54,211 nucleotides of DNA from Cloacibacillus sp. (GCF_020860125.1 NZ_JAJBUX010000024.1:1-54211); one strand, 5' to 3'; numbered from the stretch's first letter, positions 15,318-24,581 are shown. A program made the numbers and translations. The notes: generated by a model from the sequence alone, not told the origin.

Positions 15318-17477
15318 TTGCGAAAACTTTTATATAGTCTTTTTATCATATTTATCAGCGCGGCGGCGGCAGCGGCCGCCAGCCCCTCTAATACCGGCTT
15401 CACCGGGCTATGGGAATATCCTACGGCGGAGGTCCCCGGAGACGGCGCCGGATGGATACATTACAGCCGTTACTCCCCATACCGAACGTACGCGGCGGAT
15501 CTCGGCCTCTTTCCCTGGCTGGAATTCAATCTGCGCCTTACGGAATACGAGAACGATGCCGCGAAGGTTTCCGACGCCTTCGGATATTACAAGGACAAGG
15601 GACTTGATCTAAAGCTGCTGCTGGCGGAGCAGGAGGGCTTTCGTCCAGCGCTGGCCGCCGGAGTTATCGACATTATGGGTACGGAGCTCCGCAAGGGATA
15701 TTTCGGGGCGGCTACTTGGAGATACAAAAACGCCGCCGTCACGGTGGGATACGGCAGCGATATGTACAACGGCTTTTACGGCGGCCTCTCCTGGAGTCCG
15801 CTGGAATGGCTTGAGTTCAAAGCGGAATACAGCCCTATGGACTACACAAGGGAGCGCGTGAGCGGCGTATTGATACACCCGAAGGAGGCAAACTCAAAAT
15901 TTAACTACGGCGTCGTGCTGAAGGCAAAATGCGGGCTGATGGGAAGCCTCAGCTATCAGCGCGGCGAGGAGCTCTGTTTCGGCGTCAGCTACGCCTACGA
16001 CCTCAGCCGTCCCATTTTCGGCGGGAAGCACCCGCCAAAACCGGGCGAGGCCAACAGCAAAGACTGGGACAGCTGCGATATCAGGAAATTGACCGCCGAT
16101 CTCCAGGAGACGCTGGGGGCACGTGGCTTTGGACTGCGTAACGTCGTCGTCTTAGCCGGCGACAAGACGATACACGCAGCCTTCGAAAATATCGGTTACG
16201 CCTCGCAGACGCAGGCCGTCGCGCGCGCGATAATCACCGCCTCACGCAATATCCCGTGGGACACGGAGTCATTCACCTGCGCGGTCATGGTGCGCGGAGC
16301 GCCGGTCTCCTGCGTAAGTCTGAATCAGGAACAAATGTCCCTGATAAGAATGGATAAATTCCGCGCGTTCGACATAGAACGACGCTCCTTCAGCTGGGCA
16401 GAGAAGACAAAATACGGAACGCCTCCCGGAACGAAGTGGGATGTGATGGCCGGCCCCGGCGAGAGCCGCAGAAACGGCTGGGGTGAGATCCGCGCCGCGC
16501 TTGCCTTTGAACCGCGCATAGACAAACAGCTCGACAAAATGCCCTTTATGGCGCGCACTGACATCGACTGGATCGCGCAGCTGCGTTCATCGCAGGGCTG
16601 GTCCGCATACTTAAAGGTACGCCAGCCGCTGCACAATAATGTGGAGATCTGGTGGGAACCGGAGATGAACGACACGACGCGCATCTGGAAGGGAGTCCTG
16701 AGTTATCTCTATAAATTCGATAAAAACATCTGGGCGCTCGGGGAATTCGGATACCTTGATGAAAACTATTTCGGCGGAAACCTCTGGGGCCGGTATTACA
16801 TTCCGCAGACAAACCTCTGGGCTGGAGGCCGCCTCTCCGCGACCAAAGAACGCGAATATGACTCCTTCGGCGGCATCCCAGAATATAAGAGAAATTATTA
16901 CTATGATTATTCAAAGAGGGAATATGTAACGCTCTACCTGCCGCAGAACGGCGATAACGGCTGGAACCTCTCATGGTGGATCGAGGGCGGCTATCACGAC
17001 TCAACCTATAACGCCGACCTTACGGCCCGCTACGGGAAATTCGTCGACGGAGACAAAGGATACCGGCTTGACGCCGTGAGAAACTGGGACTCGGCGCGCG
17101 TCGGATTTTATTACACCGATACGGACAGAAAGACGACAGGCAAAAGCTTTACAGACGCCGGAATGATACTGCATCTGCCGCTGTCGGCCTGGTATGACGG
17201 CCACGCGAGCAATACCTACTGGGATGAGGAATTTACCATGCTGTCGACATTCAGGCTATTCGCCGGCAAGATGCCGGGAGCCTGGCAGACGCCGGAGGCA
17301 CTCGTCGGAGAGCTTCAGCCGGAGAGGCTGTATCAGGAGGTCGGCGATCAGATTGAAAGGCTTTGCCTCCAGATGAAGGGAGACGAGGCTTTGCAGGAAG
17401 AACCGGCTAAGGCATACGGCTTCGTTGATTACCTCACCGGGAAATGGCGCAGGGATATAGCTATAACTGACGAGTGA
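15318..17477 (+). CDS. YjbH-like outer-membrane exopolysaccharide protein
   Basis: A 719-residue secreted protein with a signal peptide (RKLLYSLFIIFISAAAAAAA). The mature start NTGFTGLWEYPTAEVPGDGA and the many alternating aromatic strands (for example YYGG, WNLSWWIEGGYH, RVGFYYTD) match the YjbH/YmcA family. These are outer-membrane beta-barrel proteins of exopolysaccharide secretion loci. The start codon is TTG 15318, preceded by GGAGAG. Two more export genes follow in the same direction (SLBB export protein and Wzz-like), so the three probably form a polysaccharide secretion machine. There is a gap of about 120 bases before the next gene. Confidence 0.82.
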   Translation: MRKLLYSLFIIFISAAAAAAASPSNTGFTGLWEYPTAEVPGDGAGWIHYSRYSPYRTYAADLGLFPWLEFNLRLTEYENDAAKVSDAFGYYKDKGLDLKLLLAEQEGFRPALAAGVIDIMGTELRKGYFGAATWRYKNAAVTVGYGSDMYNGFYGGLSWSPLEWLEFKAEYSPMDYTRERVSGVLIHPKEANSKFNYGVVLKAKCGLMGSLSYQRGEELCFGVSYAYDLSRPIFGGKHPPKPGEANSKDWDSCDIRKLTADLQETLGARGFGLRNVVVLAGDKTIHAAFENIGYASQTQAVARAIITASRNIPWDTESFTCAVMVRGAPVSCVSLNQEQMSLIRMDKFRAFDIERRSFSWAEKTKYGTPPGTKWDVMAGPGESRRNGWGEIRAALAFEPRIDKQLDKMPFMARTDIDWIAQLRSSQGWSAYLKVRQPLHNNVEIWWEPEMNDTTRIWKGVLSYLYKFDKNIWALGEFGYLDENYFGGNLWGRYYIPQTNLWAGGRLSATKEREYDSFGGIPEYKRNYYYDYSKREYVTLYLPQNGDNGWNLSWWIEGGYHDSTYNADLTARYGKFVDGDKGYRLDAVRNWDSARVGFYYTDTDRKTTGKSFTDAGMILHLPLSAWYDGHASNTYWDEEFTMLSTFRLFAGKMPGAWQTPEALVGELQPERLYQEVGDQIERLCLQMKGDEALQEEPAKAYGFVDYLTGKWRRDIAITDE

Positions 17478-17595
17478 TTTTTTAATCGCCGGCATCAATA
17501 TTACGCCGAATTTTAACACACAGTTAAAACATTTATAACAAAACCGTGTCGATTTTATATATAGAAATACGAATTATACGCTCTGGAGGAATGAC

Positions 17596-19863
17596 ATGTT
17601 GAAAAAACGTACAATAGCAGCTTTGGTTCTCATCTTTTACCTCTTCACCCTCGCCGCCCCGGCGGCTTCCGTTGCTGCGGATGCCGGCGCAGTCGCAGCT
17701 GCGGCTGCCGCCCTGACAGGACATGGTTTGGGAGGAGCGGCGGACAGCCCAGGAGACACAACCGCCTCCGAAGGAGCTTCGGATAGCGGGATATTTAACG
17801 GCGATACAGGTGCGAAAACCTCCGCAACTCCCCAAACGACAGATTTCCCCGCCACAATAGACCCTTCTGCATCGGAACCGCAGACAACCGTCGTCAATGA
17901 AAAACTGGAGGAGGAAAGGCTGCATAATCCCGCTACAACGTCAGCACCGGCCGCCACTACGTCAATCTCCTCGCCCATCGATCCGAGAGAGGCCAGTGGC
18001 AGCACCATGTACGACAACCTGCGTGGCAGGCTCGCCCGCTTCGGCACGGACTTCTTCGCCTCACGCCGGGCCAATACGCTGACATACGCCCCCGTTGGCC
18101 CAAACTACGTTGTCGCGCCGGGAGACGAGGTGCGGATAACCCTATGGGGATACGACGATATCAGGGCTAACCTGGTCGTCGACAGGGACGGCGTTTTGAC
18201 GCTTCCCAAGGCCGGGCCGCTCAACGCGGCGGGGATGACCTTCGCGGAGCTCGAAAAGGCGGTCAATAACGCCTACGGGAGAATATTCAACGACTTTGAA
18301 ATCAACGTCTCTATGGGTAAGCTGCATACGATCAACATATATGTAACGGGACACGCGCTGCGCCCTGGGGCCTATGCCGTATCCTCAATGGCTACGCTTA
18401 TCGATATCCTATCGCAGGCAGGAGGCCCGGCGCCTTCCGGCTCTATGCGCGCGATAGAGGTAAAACGCGGCAATAAGAAAATCGCCACGCTCGATATTTA
18501 CGAGCTTCTGCTGCATGGCAGCCGTAAGGGCGACGCGCGGCTGTGCGACGGCGACGTGATCTTTATACCGACCGTAGGCAATCTCGTTTCGGTTGCGGGA
18601 AACGTCAAGCGTCCGGCGGTCTACGAGCTGACGAAAAATGAAAAACATCTTGCCGATATAATCAAGCTCGCGGGCGGCCTCACATCCGGCGCATACAAAG
18701 GGCGGGTACAGATCGTACGCGTCAAGGATAATACGATACGGACCGCCTTTGAATCGGAGCTCACGCAGAAAAACGCCGCGTCACAGAAACTGCAGGACGG
18801 AGACCTCGTGAAGATCTTCACCGTGCCGGGCGGCTCGATCAACATACGCATCGCGGGAGCCGTCATCCAGCCCGGCGTATACGCGATAGAGCCTGGAACG
18901 ACGACGCTGGGTGACGTCCTTAAACGCGCGGGCGGTCTGCTCTACACCGCCGCTACCGAAGGCGAATTGACGCGCATTCAGGTCAGCGAACAGGGTCCCG
19001 TGACGACGCGCACGATGGTCAACCTGAGAGAGGCCATCGACGGCAAAGGGTGTTTTCTGCTCCAGCGCGACGACTACATCTTCGTCCGCACCGTGCCGGA
19101 CTGGAACCTATACCGCAGCGCGCGGATAACGGGGCGCATCCTCTACCCAGGCAGCTATGCCGTCAAACAGGGGGAGCGGCTGTCGTCGCTCATCGAGCGT
19201 GCCGGCGGCTTCACCGAAGACGCCTTCCCGCGCGGCGCGGTCTTCATCCGTGACAGCGTAAGGGTCCAGCAGCAGAAAAGTATCGACGACATGATCCTGC
19301 GTCTGGAACGTGAAATGGCCGCCGCCGCAAACCAGGCCGTATCCACCGCGACAACAACCAAAGACGTGACCTTCGCCCAGGCGGAGGTTACGCAAAAGGA
19401 CCGGCTGATGACGGCGCTTCGCAACCTGAAAGCGACCGGGCGCGTCATTATGCAGATACCGCCTGACTACAAGCTGATAAAGGGCAGCCCCTACGATATT
19501 GTCCTGCAGGACGGCGACCGTCTCCATATACCGGTCACGCCAGGCACCGTACAGGTCATCGGTTCCGTTACCACACAGTCCACCTTCGTATTCCGCACCG
19601 GACAGCCGATCAGCGAATACATCAGAATGGCGGGCGGCTATTCAGCCTCGGCCAACGCCAAACGTACCTACATAATGAAGGTGGACGGCTCTACCGTCAG
19701 GGCCTTCGCCGGGAAACGTGCGCAAAAGGTCGAGGACGGAGACTTTATCGTCGTTCCGGAAAAACTGATGTTCCAGCCGGCGATGCGCAATACCACGGAC
19801 ATCATCGACATCGTCTACAAGCTGGTGCTCGGCGTGGCGGCGGTAGACTATATCTTTAAATAA
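17596..19863 (+). CDS. Polysaccharide export protein with multiple SLBB domains (Wza/KpsD-like)
   Basis: A 755-residue secreted protein. After a signal peptide (to about residue 28) comes a low-complexity alanine/threonine-rich stretch, then the Poly_export domain beginning YVVAPGDEVRITLWGYDD (about 160-180). At least four SLBB-type repeats follow, each with a G-x-V-x-x-P-G-x-Y/L-like turn (VTGHALRPGAY, VAGNVKRPAVY, IAGAVIQPGVY, ITGRILYPGSY). A short C-terminal segment ends the protein. Such proteins form the outer-membrane or periplasmic channel for capsule or exopolysaccharide. GGAGGAATGACATG marks the start. It lies 13 bases before the Wzz-like gene. Confidence 0.88.
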   Translation: MLKKRTIAALVLIFYLFTLAAPAASVAADAGAVAAAAAALTGHGLGGAADSPGDTTASEGASDSGIFNGDTGAKTSATPQTTDFPATIDPSASEPQTTVVNEKLEEERLHNPATTSAPAATTSISSPIDPREASGSTMYDNLRGRLARFGTDFFASRRANTLTYAPVGPNYVVAPGDEVRITLWGYDDIRANLVVDRDGVLTLPKAGPLNAAGMTFAELEKAVNNAYGRIFNDFEINVSMGKLHTINIYVTGHALRPGAYAVSSMATLIDILSQAGGPAPSGSMRAIEVKRGNKKIATLDIYELLLHGSRKGDARLCDGDVIFIPTVGNLVSVAGNVKRPAVYELTKNEKHLADIIKLAGGLTSGAYKGRVQIVRVKDNTIRTAFESELTQKNAASQKLQDGDLVKIFTVPGGSINIRIAGAVIQPGVYAIEPGTTTLGDVLKRAGGLLYTAATEGELTRIQVSEQGPVTTRTMVNLREAIDGKGCFLLQRDDYIFVRTVPDWNLYRSARITGRILYPGSYAVKQGERLSSLIERAGGFTEDAFPRGAVFIRDSVRVQQQKSIDDMILRLEREMAAAANQAVSTATTTKDVTFAQAEVTQKDRLMTALRNLKATGRVIMQIPPDYKLIKGSPYDIVLQDGDRLHIPVTPGTVQVIGSVTTQSTFVFRTGQPISEYIRMAGGYSASANAKRTYIMKVDGSTVRAFAGKRAQKVEDGDFIVVPEKLMFQPAMRNTTDIIDIVYKLVLGVAAVDYIFK

Positions 19864-19876
19864 AGGAGGAAAGACG

Positions 19877-21160
19877 ATGACGGACAGCCAAAAGACTTTA
19901 AACGACGATTATGAATACGAACTGTCCCTGCTAGATCTGCTGGTGATACTTGTACAGCAAAGATGGCTCATTATAAAAATAACCGCGGCCTTCGCCATTA
20001 TCGCGGTGATATACGCGCTTACGGGCACGCCGATCTATCGAAGTACCATGCAGATCATCTCGCCAAACAGCGGAGCGAAATCAGGAGCGGCGGCGATGCT
20101 CGCGGCTACAGGCATGGGCGACATGCTCGGCGCCCAGCTGACGACGCAGAGCGACACCGTCGTCGGCGTCATCAAAAGTCCGCTGGTGCTGGACAGGGTC
20201 ATCGATAAAAACAGCCTCCTTACAAGGGAAAGTGAAAATTTCAGCATAACTCGCCTGATCGGCGCATTGTTCTCCAAAGGCAAACCTAAACCTAAGATGA
20301 GGACGATGGTAAGAAAATCGCTTTCTGAAAGCGTACAGGCAATTTCAGACAAGAAGAGTGGAATTATCACTCTCTCGGTGAAAGACACCTCTCCCGATAT
20401 GGCTGTAAAGCTTGTAAAATCCATATTCGCGGAGACGCTCTGCGTCATGCAGGATGTAGCCATCTCTCCGTCGGCGCAGCAAAGGGTATTTCTGGAATCT
20501 CAGCTGAAAGAGAACAACGGGGAACTTTCAAAGGCGGAGGGCGCTCTTATATCATTCCAAAAGAGAACGGGGATGATCGGTACGGGAGGCGCGCCCAGCG
20601 ACATCTCCGCGCTGGCGGTATTGCAGGCACAGATGGTGGCCAAAGAGATAGAGCTGCGATCCGCGCGCTCTTTCGCAAAAGAGGCCAATCCGCAGATAAA
20701 AAAGCTTGAGGCGGAATATGCGGCGATAAAAAAGCAGTTCGAAGCGGACAACGCTAAGGTAGGAACTTTTCCTCTTTCCGGTGTCGGCCTGAAGAACCTG
20801 CCGGTCGCCTCGCTGGAATACGCCGCGCTGGTACGGGAATACAAGTTCAGGGAAAATCTCGGGCAAATATTGCTGCGCCAATACGAAACGGCCAGAATGA
20901 ATGAACTTAACGATCCGCTGGTCTTTCAGGCCCTTGGCGAACCAACCTACCCTGAGCTCAAGGAATCCCCTAAGAGAGCAAAAATTGTAATTCTCGCGAC
21001 TTTTCTCGGCGGCTTTCTCGGCGTCTTGGCCGCTTTTATCTGCCACTTTCTCTCAATATCAAGCTCCGATCCAGAAGAGGCACCCAAGATAGAATTTGTT
21101 AAGGCAGCCCTGCGCTCAGATCTGAAAAAACTAAAATTTTTAAAGAAAAAAAGCTCATAA
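19877..21160 (+). CDS. Wzz/Wzc-N-type chain-length determinant protein
   Basis: A 427-residue inner-membrane protein with the Wzz domain: membrane helix 1 at about 31-50, a long periplasmic coiled-coil region, and helix 2 at about 375-397 before a basic cytoplasmic tail. The start of the Wzz domain (ELSLLDLLVILVQQRW) and the PxYPE-like PTYPELKESPKRAK before helix 2 are typical. It lacks a Walker A, so it is the membrane half without the tyrosine-kinase domain. It probably sets chain length for the polymer exported by its two upstream neighbours. AAAGGAGG precedes ATG 19877. Confidence 0.88.
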   Translation: MTDSQKTLNDDYEYELSLLDLLVILVQQRWLIIKITAAFAIIAVIYALTGTPIYRSTMQIISPNSGAKSGAAAMLAATGMGDMLGAQLTTQSDTVVGVIKSPLVLDRVIDKNSLLTRESENFSITRLIGALFSKGKPKPKMRTMVRKSLSESVQAISDKKSGIITLSVKDTSPDMAVKLVKSIFAETLCVMQDVAISPSAQQRVFLESQLKENNGELSKAEGALISFQKRTGMIGTGGAPSDISALAVLQAQMVAKEIELRSARSFAKEANPQIKKLEAEYAAIKKQFEADNAKVGTFPLSGVGLKNLPVASLEYAALVREYKFRENLGQILLRQYETARMNELNDPLVFQALGEPTYPELKESPKRAKIVILATFLGGFLGVLAAFICHFLSISSSDPEEAPKIEFVKAALRSDLKKLKFLKKKSS

Positions 21161-21174
21161 GGATAACGCCGGAT

Positions 21175-21211
21175 AAAAGCCCTCTTTTCTTTCCGGAAAA
21201 GAGGGCTTTTT
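21175..21211. terminator. Terminator after the polysaccharide export genes
   Basis: AAAAGCCCTCTTTTC (21175-21189) pairs with GAAAAGAGGGCTTTT (21196-21210). It can act in both directions and also lies beyond the stop of the convergent XRE regulator. Confidence 0.88.
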
Positions 21212-21229
21212 CATACTGTTTTTATATGT

Positions 21230-21667
21230 TTACAGGTCGCGGCCTGCGGCTGTTTCGTCAAGAAGCAGCTTGGCAGATATTTTTTTGCAGGAATTCAGCA
21301 GTTCATCAATGATATGTATATCGTCAATGTCGGGCTTTCCACAGAGAGAATCCAACATATATCTGACCTCCGAAAGCTTCAAAATTATCGGAGATGTCTC
21401 TTTGAGATGCTGTTCTTCGTTAGACATAGGCATTATCGGACCTTTCACGACTAACGCTCTCCCCGTATCCTCGTTCTCCTCCAGCAGGAAGGCAACTGTC
21501 GTATCGAGAACCCGCGCAATGTTTTTCAAGTTCTCGCCTTCGGGGAGGCAGCGCTTACCCTCCCAGGCTATGACCGTCGAACGGGCTACCTTTAAAGATT
21601 CCGCCAACATGGCCTGGGTCAGCCTTTTCTCTTTACGCAGCATTTTTATCTTCTCAGAAATATTCAT
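21230..21667 (-). CDS. XRE-family transcriptional regulator
   Basis: A 145-residue regulator. Residues about 5-60 form a Cro/C1-type helix-turn-helix (ISEKIKMLRKEKRLTQAMLA, then VARSTVIAWEGKRCLPEGEN). The C-terminal half (about 65-145) is helical and of unknown function; it may mediate oligomerisation. ATG 21667 is preferred because GGGGG at 21674-21678 is at ribosome-binding distance; ATG 21673 is possible. It is divergent from a second XRE gene, and a repeated ATGTTGTGTA motif lies on the promoters between them, so auto-regulation and cross-regulation are likely. Confidence 0.85.
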   Translation of the reverse strand: MNISEKIKMLRKEKRLTQAMLAESLKVARSTVIAWEGKRCLPEGENLKNIARVLDTTVAFLLEENEDTGRALVVKGPIMPMSNEEQHLKETSPIILKLSEVRYMLDSLCGKPDIDDIHIIDELLNSCKKISAKLLLDETAAGRDL

Positions 21668-21678
21668 CGGCATCCCCC

Positions 21679-21751
21679 ATGTTGTGTATAGACTACAAAT
21701 AATAGAGGAATGGGTCAAGATTGATTTGGCCTACATATATGTTGTGTAAAC
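21679..21751. promoter_or_regulatory. Repeated operator-like sites between divergent XRE genes
   Basis: Two direct copies of ATGTTGTGTAnAnAC are seen at 21679-21693 and 21739-21751, 60 bases apart. The first overlaps the -10 box of the leftward promoter and the second abuts the -35 box of the rightward one. They are likely binding sites for one or both XRE proteins. Confidence 0.5.
21690..21718 (-). promoter_or_regulatory. Candidate promoter of the leftward XRE gene
   Basis: On the minus strand, TTGACC (plus-strand 21713-21718) and TAGTCT (21690-21695) are separated by 17 bases, just upstream of the regulator's start at 21667. Confidence 0.45.
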
Positions 21752-21780
21752 TTGACTATATTCAAAGATATTTTTATAAT
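21752..21780 (+). promoter_or_regulatory. Promoter of the small XRE gene and diguanylate cyclase
   Basis: TTGACT (21752-21757) and TATAAT (21775-21780) with a 17-base spacer. Downstream, an inverted pair AAGTC (21781-21785) and GACTT (21796-21800) lies in the start region and could bind a repressor. Confidence 0.75.
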
Positions 21781-21824
21781 AAGTCTTATATAGCGGACTT
21801 ATTTAATTATGGCGGTGACAATCA

Positions 21825-22034
21825 ATGTTTGGGAAAGTAATCAGAAAGAGAAGGGTCGCCCTAAAACTCACCCAGAACGACCTGGCAGTGCTGGTTGGCG
21901 TCAACCGCACCACCGTCGTGGCCTGGGAACATGAGAAGTTTCAGCCGACAAAGAAGATCGCGGCTCTCGAAGACGCTTTGAATATTGGGCGCGGAGAGCT
22001 CTATTTTATAATCCAGGAAAACCGGCTGCGGTGA
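21825..22034 (+). CDS. Small XRE-family DNA-binding protein
   Basis: A 69-residue protein that is almost entirely one Cro/C1 helix-turn-helix (RKRRVALKLTQNDLAVLVGV, then NRTTVVAWEHEKFQPT). It resembles the small YozG-type regulators. It has no ligand-binding domain. Its stop overlaps the start of the diguanylate cyclase gene (TGATG), so the two proteins are translationally coupled and it probably controls that gene's expression and its own. GGTGA about ten bases upstream serves as the ribosome site. Confidence 0.82.
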   Translation: MFGKVIRKRRVALKLTQNDLAVLVGVNRTTVVAWEHEKFQPTKKIAALEDALNIGRGELYFIIQENRLR

Positions 22035-22885
22035 TGCGTAAAAATGTTTGGTTCAAATCAAACGCGCGGGATATCTATATTTTTATCGCGCTCTGCGTCT
22101 TTATATCCTCTGTGGCGCTGATATATCGCCACGAGACCGGACCGGGGCTCTCGTACAGCTCTGTCTTTTATTGTCCCGCTAAGAAAGATGACGTTCTGTC
22201 GGTACAGGCACAGCCGCCGCGCCCATCCTATAATGACGCTGACATGCACGTATCCGTGGCGGCGGCAAAGAGAACCGCGGCACAGGCCGTTCACAGGTCT
22301 TTGGCGAAGGTATCCGACGTCGCAGTCCTTCTTTATATCGTCTACCTGCTTCTATTTCTGCGCAAAGGCAAAAAGACCTCATCTCTCTTTATGAAGACGG
22401 ATGGGAAGAACTATTCCAAAGATCCGCTGACAGGGCTGCTTGACAGAAGCGTGCTCTACGGGTCGGTCTCCGAAACTATTCGTCTCTACCCAGAGAGATG
22501 CCACGCCGTTTTTATGATGGACCTGGACAATTTCAAAAAAGTAAACGACACCTTCGGACATCTCAAGGGGGATACGGTTCTGCGTTCAGTAGCTGAACAC
22601 ATTTTATCCAGCGTCGAAAAGGGCGATATTGTGGGACGGATCGGCGGCGACGAGTTTATCGTCCTGGCCAGGAACGTCGCCGGCAGGACCGAGGCGGAGA
22701 GCAAGGCTAAGACGCTGCAAAAGGCGGTCTCAGGCATGGAGGATGTCACCGTAAGCATCGGCATAGCCCTCTATCCTTACGACGGCGCTGTGTTTGAGGA
22801 GCTGTATGATCACGCCGATATTGCGATGTACAGGGCGAAGGATAAAGGCCGCGACCGCTGCGAGTTTTACTGCGGCGGCCGCTGA
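22034..22885 (+). CDS. Membrane-anchored GGDEF diguanylate cyclase
   Basis: A 283-residue protein that should make cyclic di-GMP. Two membrane helices (about 13-30 and 96-113) enclose a short, about 65-residue periplasmic sensor segment without a recognised fold. The GGDEF domain has FMMDLDNFKKVNDTFGH and an intact GGDEF at 204-208. The inhibitory-site motif RxxD that normally sits five residues before GGDEF reads EKGD, so product inhibition is probably lost. There is no EAL domain. ATG 22034 overlaps the small XRE gene's stop. Polysaccharide export genes lie upstream, which fits c-di-GMP control of exopolysaccharide, but that link is inference. Confidence 0.88.
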   Translation: MRKNVWFKSNARDIYIFIALCVFISSVALIYRHETGPGLSYSSVFYCPAKKDDVLSVQAQPPRPSYNDADMHVSVAAAKRTAAQAVHRSLAKVSDVAVLLYIVYLLLFLRKGKKTSSLFMKTDGKNYSKDPLTGLLDRSVLYGSVSETIRLYPERCHAVFMMDLDNFKKVNDTFGHLKGDTVLRSVAEHILSSVEKGDIVGRIGGDEFIVLARNVAGRTEAESKAKTLQKAVSGMEDVTVSIGIALYPYDGAVFEELYDHADIAMYRAKDKGRDRCEFYCGGR

Positions 22886-22907
22886 GAGAACAGCGGGACT
22901 GGCGGCG

Positions 22908-23828
22908 CTAAACGCCGTTTCTTTCTCTTTCTATCCAGCCCAGATATCCCTTCACCGACTGGCCAATGAAGAATTCCTCCCTCTTTCGTACCGCCTCCGG
23001 CATCTTTTCAAGGTTTGCGAGCACCGGATCGTTTGCCAGCAGCGCAAGGACCGCATCCTCCGGCGAGGTTCCGGCGGGAAGCGCCGAGAGCACCGCGAGC
23101 CAAAGCTTCATCTGCTCCGCGGCCCTGTCGAAAACTTCGCTGGCGTCTTCGAGATATCCCGAGTGAGGGAAGCAGACGACGTCTATATCTTCGAGCGCCC
23201 TCAGCCTGTTGAGAGAGGCGACGGCCCTGTCATAGAAAAATTTATGCGGTGTCGCCGGGCGCATGAAGCAGCTGCCGTCGTCACACCTGAACCAGCAGCC
23301 GGCAGCTTCGCCGGCAAAGAGTATCCGCCTTCCGGCAAGTTCATAGATGTAGGAGCTGTGATGCGGCGCGTGTCCTGGCGTGTCGATTACGGTAAGGTTA
23401 GGTATACCGCCGTCGATAAGGTTCTCCGCCGGGAGCGGTATGGGGGTACCGTACACGTCGCAGAGGCTGCCAAGGCTGGTCCGGCTTCCTGCGATCAGCT
23501 TAGAGGGGTCGACAAGGTGCGGACGCCCCTTTTCCGGAGCCAGAACTTTGGTCTCCGAGTGCGCGGCGATAAACTGCCCCGCGCCACCAGAATGGTCGAG
23601 ATGTATATGCGTATATATCAGATAATCGATCTTATTTTTTCCTTTGGCCTCAAGCAGGCGCAGAAGCTCCGGAACCGCGGAGGCCGGTCCCGTCTCCACA
23701 AGTATCCTCCGCCCGCCCGCCTTGTCTTCGATGAGCCAGCCGTCAAGAAATGATTCAAAGCCGCCGCGCGGTATCGGCAGGTTTATCCGGTAAAAATTGG
23801 GGAATATCTCCGTCATCGCCATTTGCAT
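22908..23828 (-). CDS. Metallo-beta-lactamase-fold hydrolase
   Basis: A 306-residue metallo-hydrolase. The zinc motif HIHLDH is at 74-79, followed by DTPGHAPHH and FPHSGY, which supply further metal ligands; these are diagnostic of the glyoxalase II/lactamase-like fold. The substrate cannot be read from sequence. AAGGAG lies three bases before ATG 23828; ATG 23822 or 23816 is possible and would have better spacing. It starts nine bases after the ABC ATPase gene, so it belongs to that operon and may process the imported compound. Confidence 0.85.
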   Translation of the reverse strand: MQMAMTEIFPNFYRINLPIPRGGFESFLDGWLIEDKAGGRRILVETGPASAVPELLRLLEAKGKNKIDYLIYTHIHLDHSGGAGQFIAAHSETKVLAPEKGRPHLVDPSKLIAGSRTSLGSLCDVYGTPIPLPAENLIDGGIPNLTVIDTPGHAPHHSSYIYELAGRRILFAGEAAGCWFRCDDGSCFMRPATPHKFFYDRAVASLNRLRALEDIDVVCFPHSGYLEDASEVFDRAAEQMKLWLAVLSALPAGTSPEDAVLALLANDPVLANLEKMPEAVRKREEFFIGQSVKGYLGWIERERNGV

Positions 23829-23837
23829 ACGCTCCTT

Positions 23838-24581
23838 TTATTCTCCGTCGCCGATGGCCCCGAGAACCTCGTCTATGAGGCCCTGAAAGACAGGCGTGCT
23901 TCGTGGCCGCGGATACGGCAGATCGACGGGAAGTTCGCGCGTCACGCGCCCCTCTCCGAGGATTACCACCCGCGTACCGAGGCGCAGCGCCTCACCGACG
24001 TCGTGTGTCACCATTATAAAGCTCTTTTTTTCTTCAAGGTATAACCGTATCAGCTCGCGCTGCATCGTGCGGCGGGTGAAATAATCAAGGGCTCCGAGCG
24101 GTTCGTCGAGCAATATCACAGGCGGGTTTTTCACGAGCGCGCGCCCGAGGGCGACGCGCTGCGCCATGCCGCCGGAGAGCTGGGCCGGCAGCGCCCTCTC
24201 GTAGCCTTTTAGTCCGACCGTCTCTATCATTTTAAGCGCCCTTTCTCTCAGCCCCTCGTCCCGTTCACGCGGCGGATAGGCAAAGAGGATATTGTCGATA
24301 GCCGAAAGCCACGGCATAAGCCGCGCCTCCTGAAAGACCATACCCGCGGGCAGCGGCTCTTCCTGCGAACAGGAGCGCCCCCTGAATTTCACGGAACCTG
24401 CCGTGGGAGGTTCAAGAGAAGCGAGGATGCGCAGCAGAGTGGTCTTGCCGGAGCCGCTCCTGCCGACGACGGTGACGAACTCGTTCTCTCCGATTTCAAG
24501 AGAGACGTCCTGCAGCGCCTCCACACGCCGCCCCTCTATGCTGTAGCACTTTGAGACGTTTTCTACCGAAAGGAAGGACAT
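23838..24581 (-). CDS. ABC transporter ATPase, nitrate/sulfonate/taurine type
   Basis: A 247-residue ATP-binding subunit. Walker A GRSGSGKTT, signature LSGGMAQR and Walker B LLDEPLGALD are intact. The overall plan matches the SsuB/TauB/NrtD family, which powers import of sulfonates, taurine, nitrate or thiamine precursors. It overlaps the permease gene by one base and is followed by a metallo-hydrolase gene. No substrate-binding protein gene is in the operon, so the substrate remains open. Confidence 0.9.
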   Translation of the reverse strand: MSFLSVENVSKCYSIEGRRVEALQDVSLEIGENEFVTVVGRSGSGKTTLLRILASLEPPTAGSVKFRGRSCSQEEPLPAGMVFQEARLMPWLSAIDNILFAYPPRERDEGLRERALKMIETVGLKGYERALPAQLSGGMAQRVALGRALVKNPPVILLDEPLGALDYFTRRTMQRELIRLYLEEKKSFIMVTHDVGEALRLGTRVVILGEGRVTRELPVDLPYPRPRSTPVFQGLIDEVLGAIGDGE

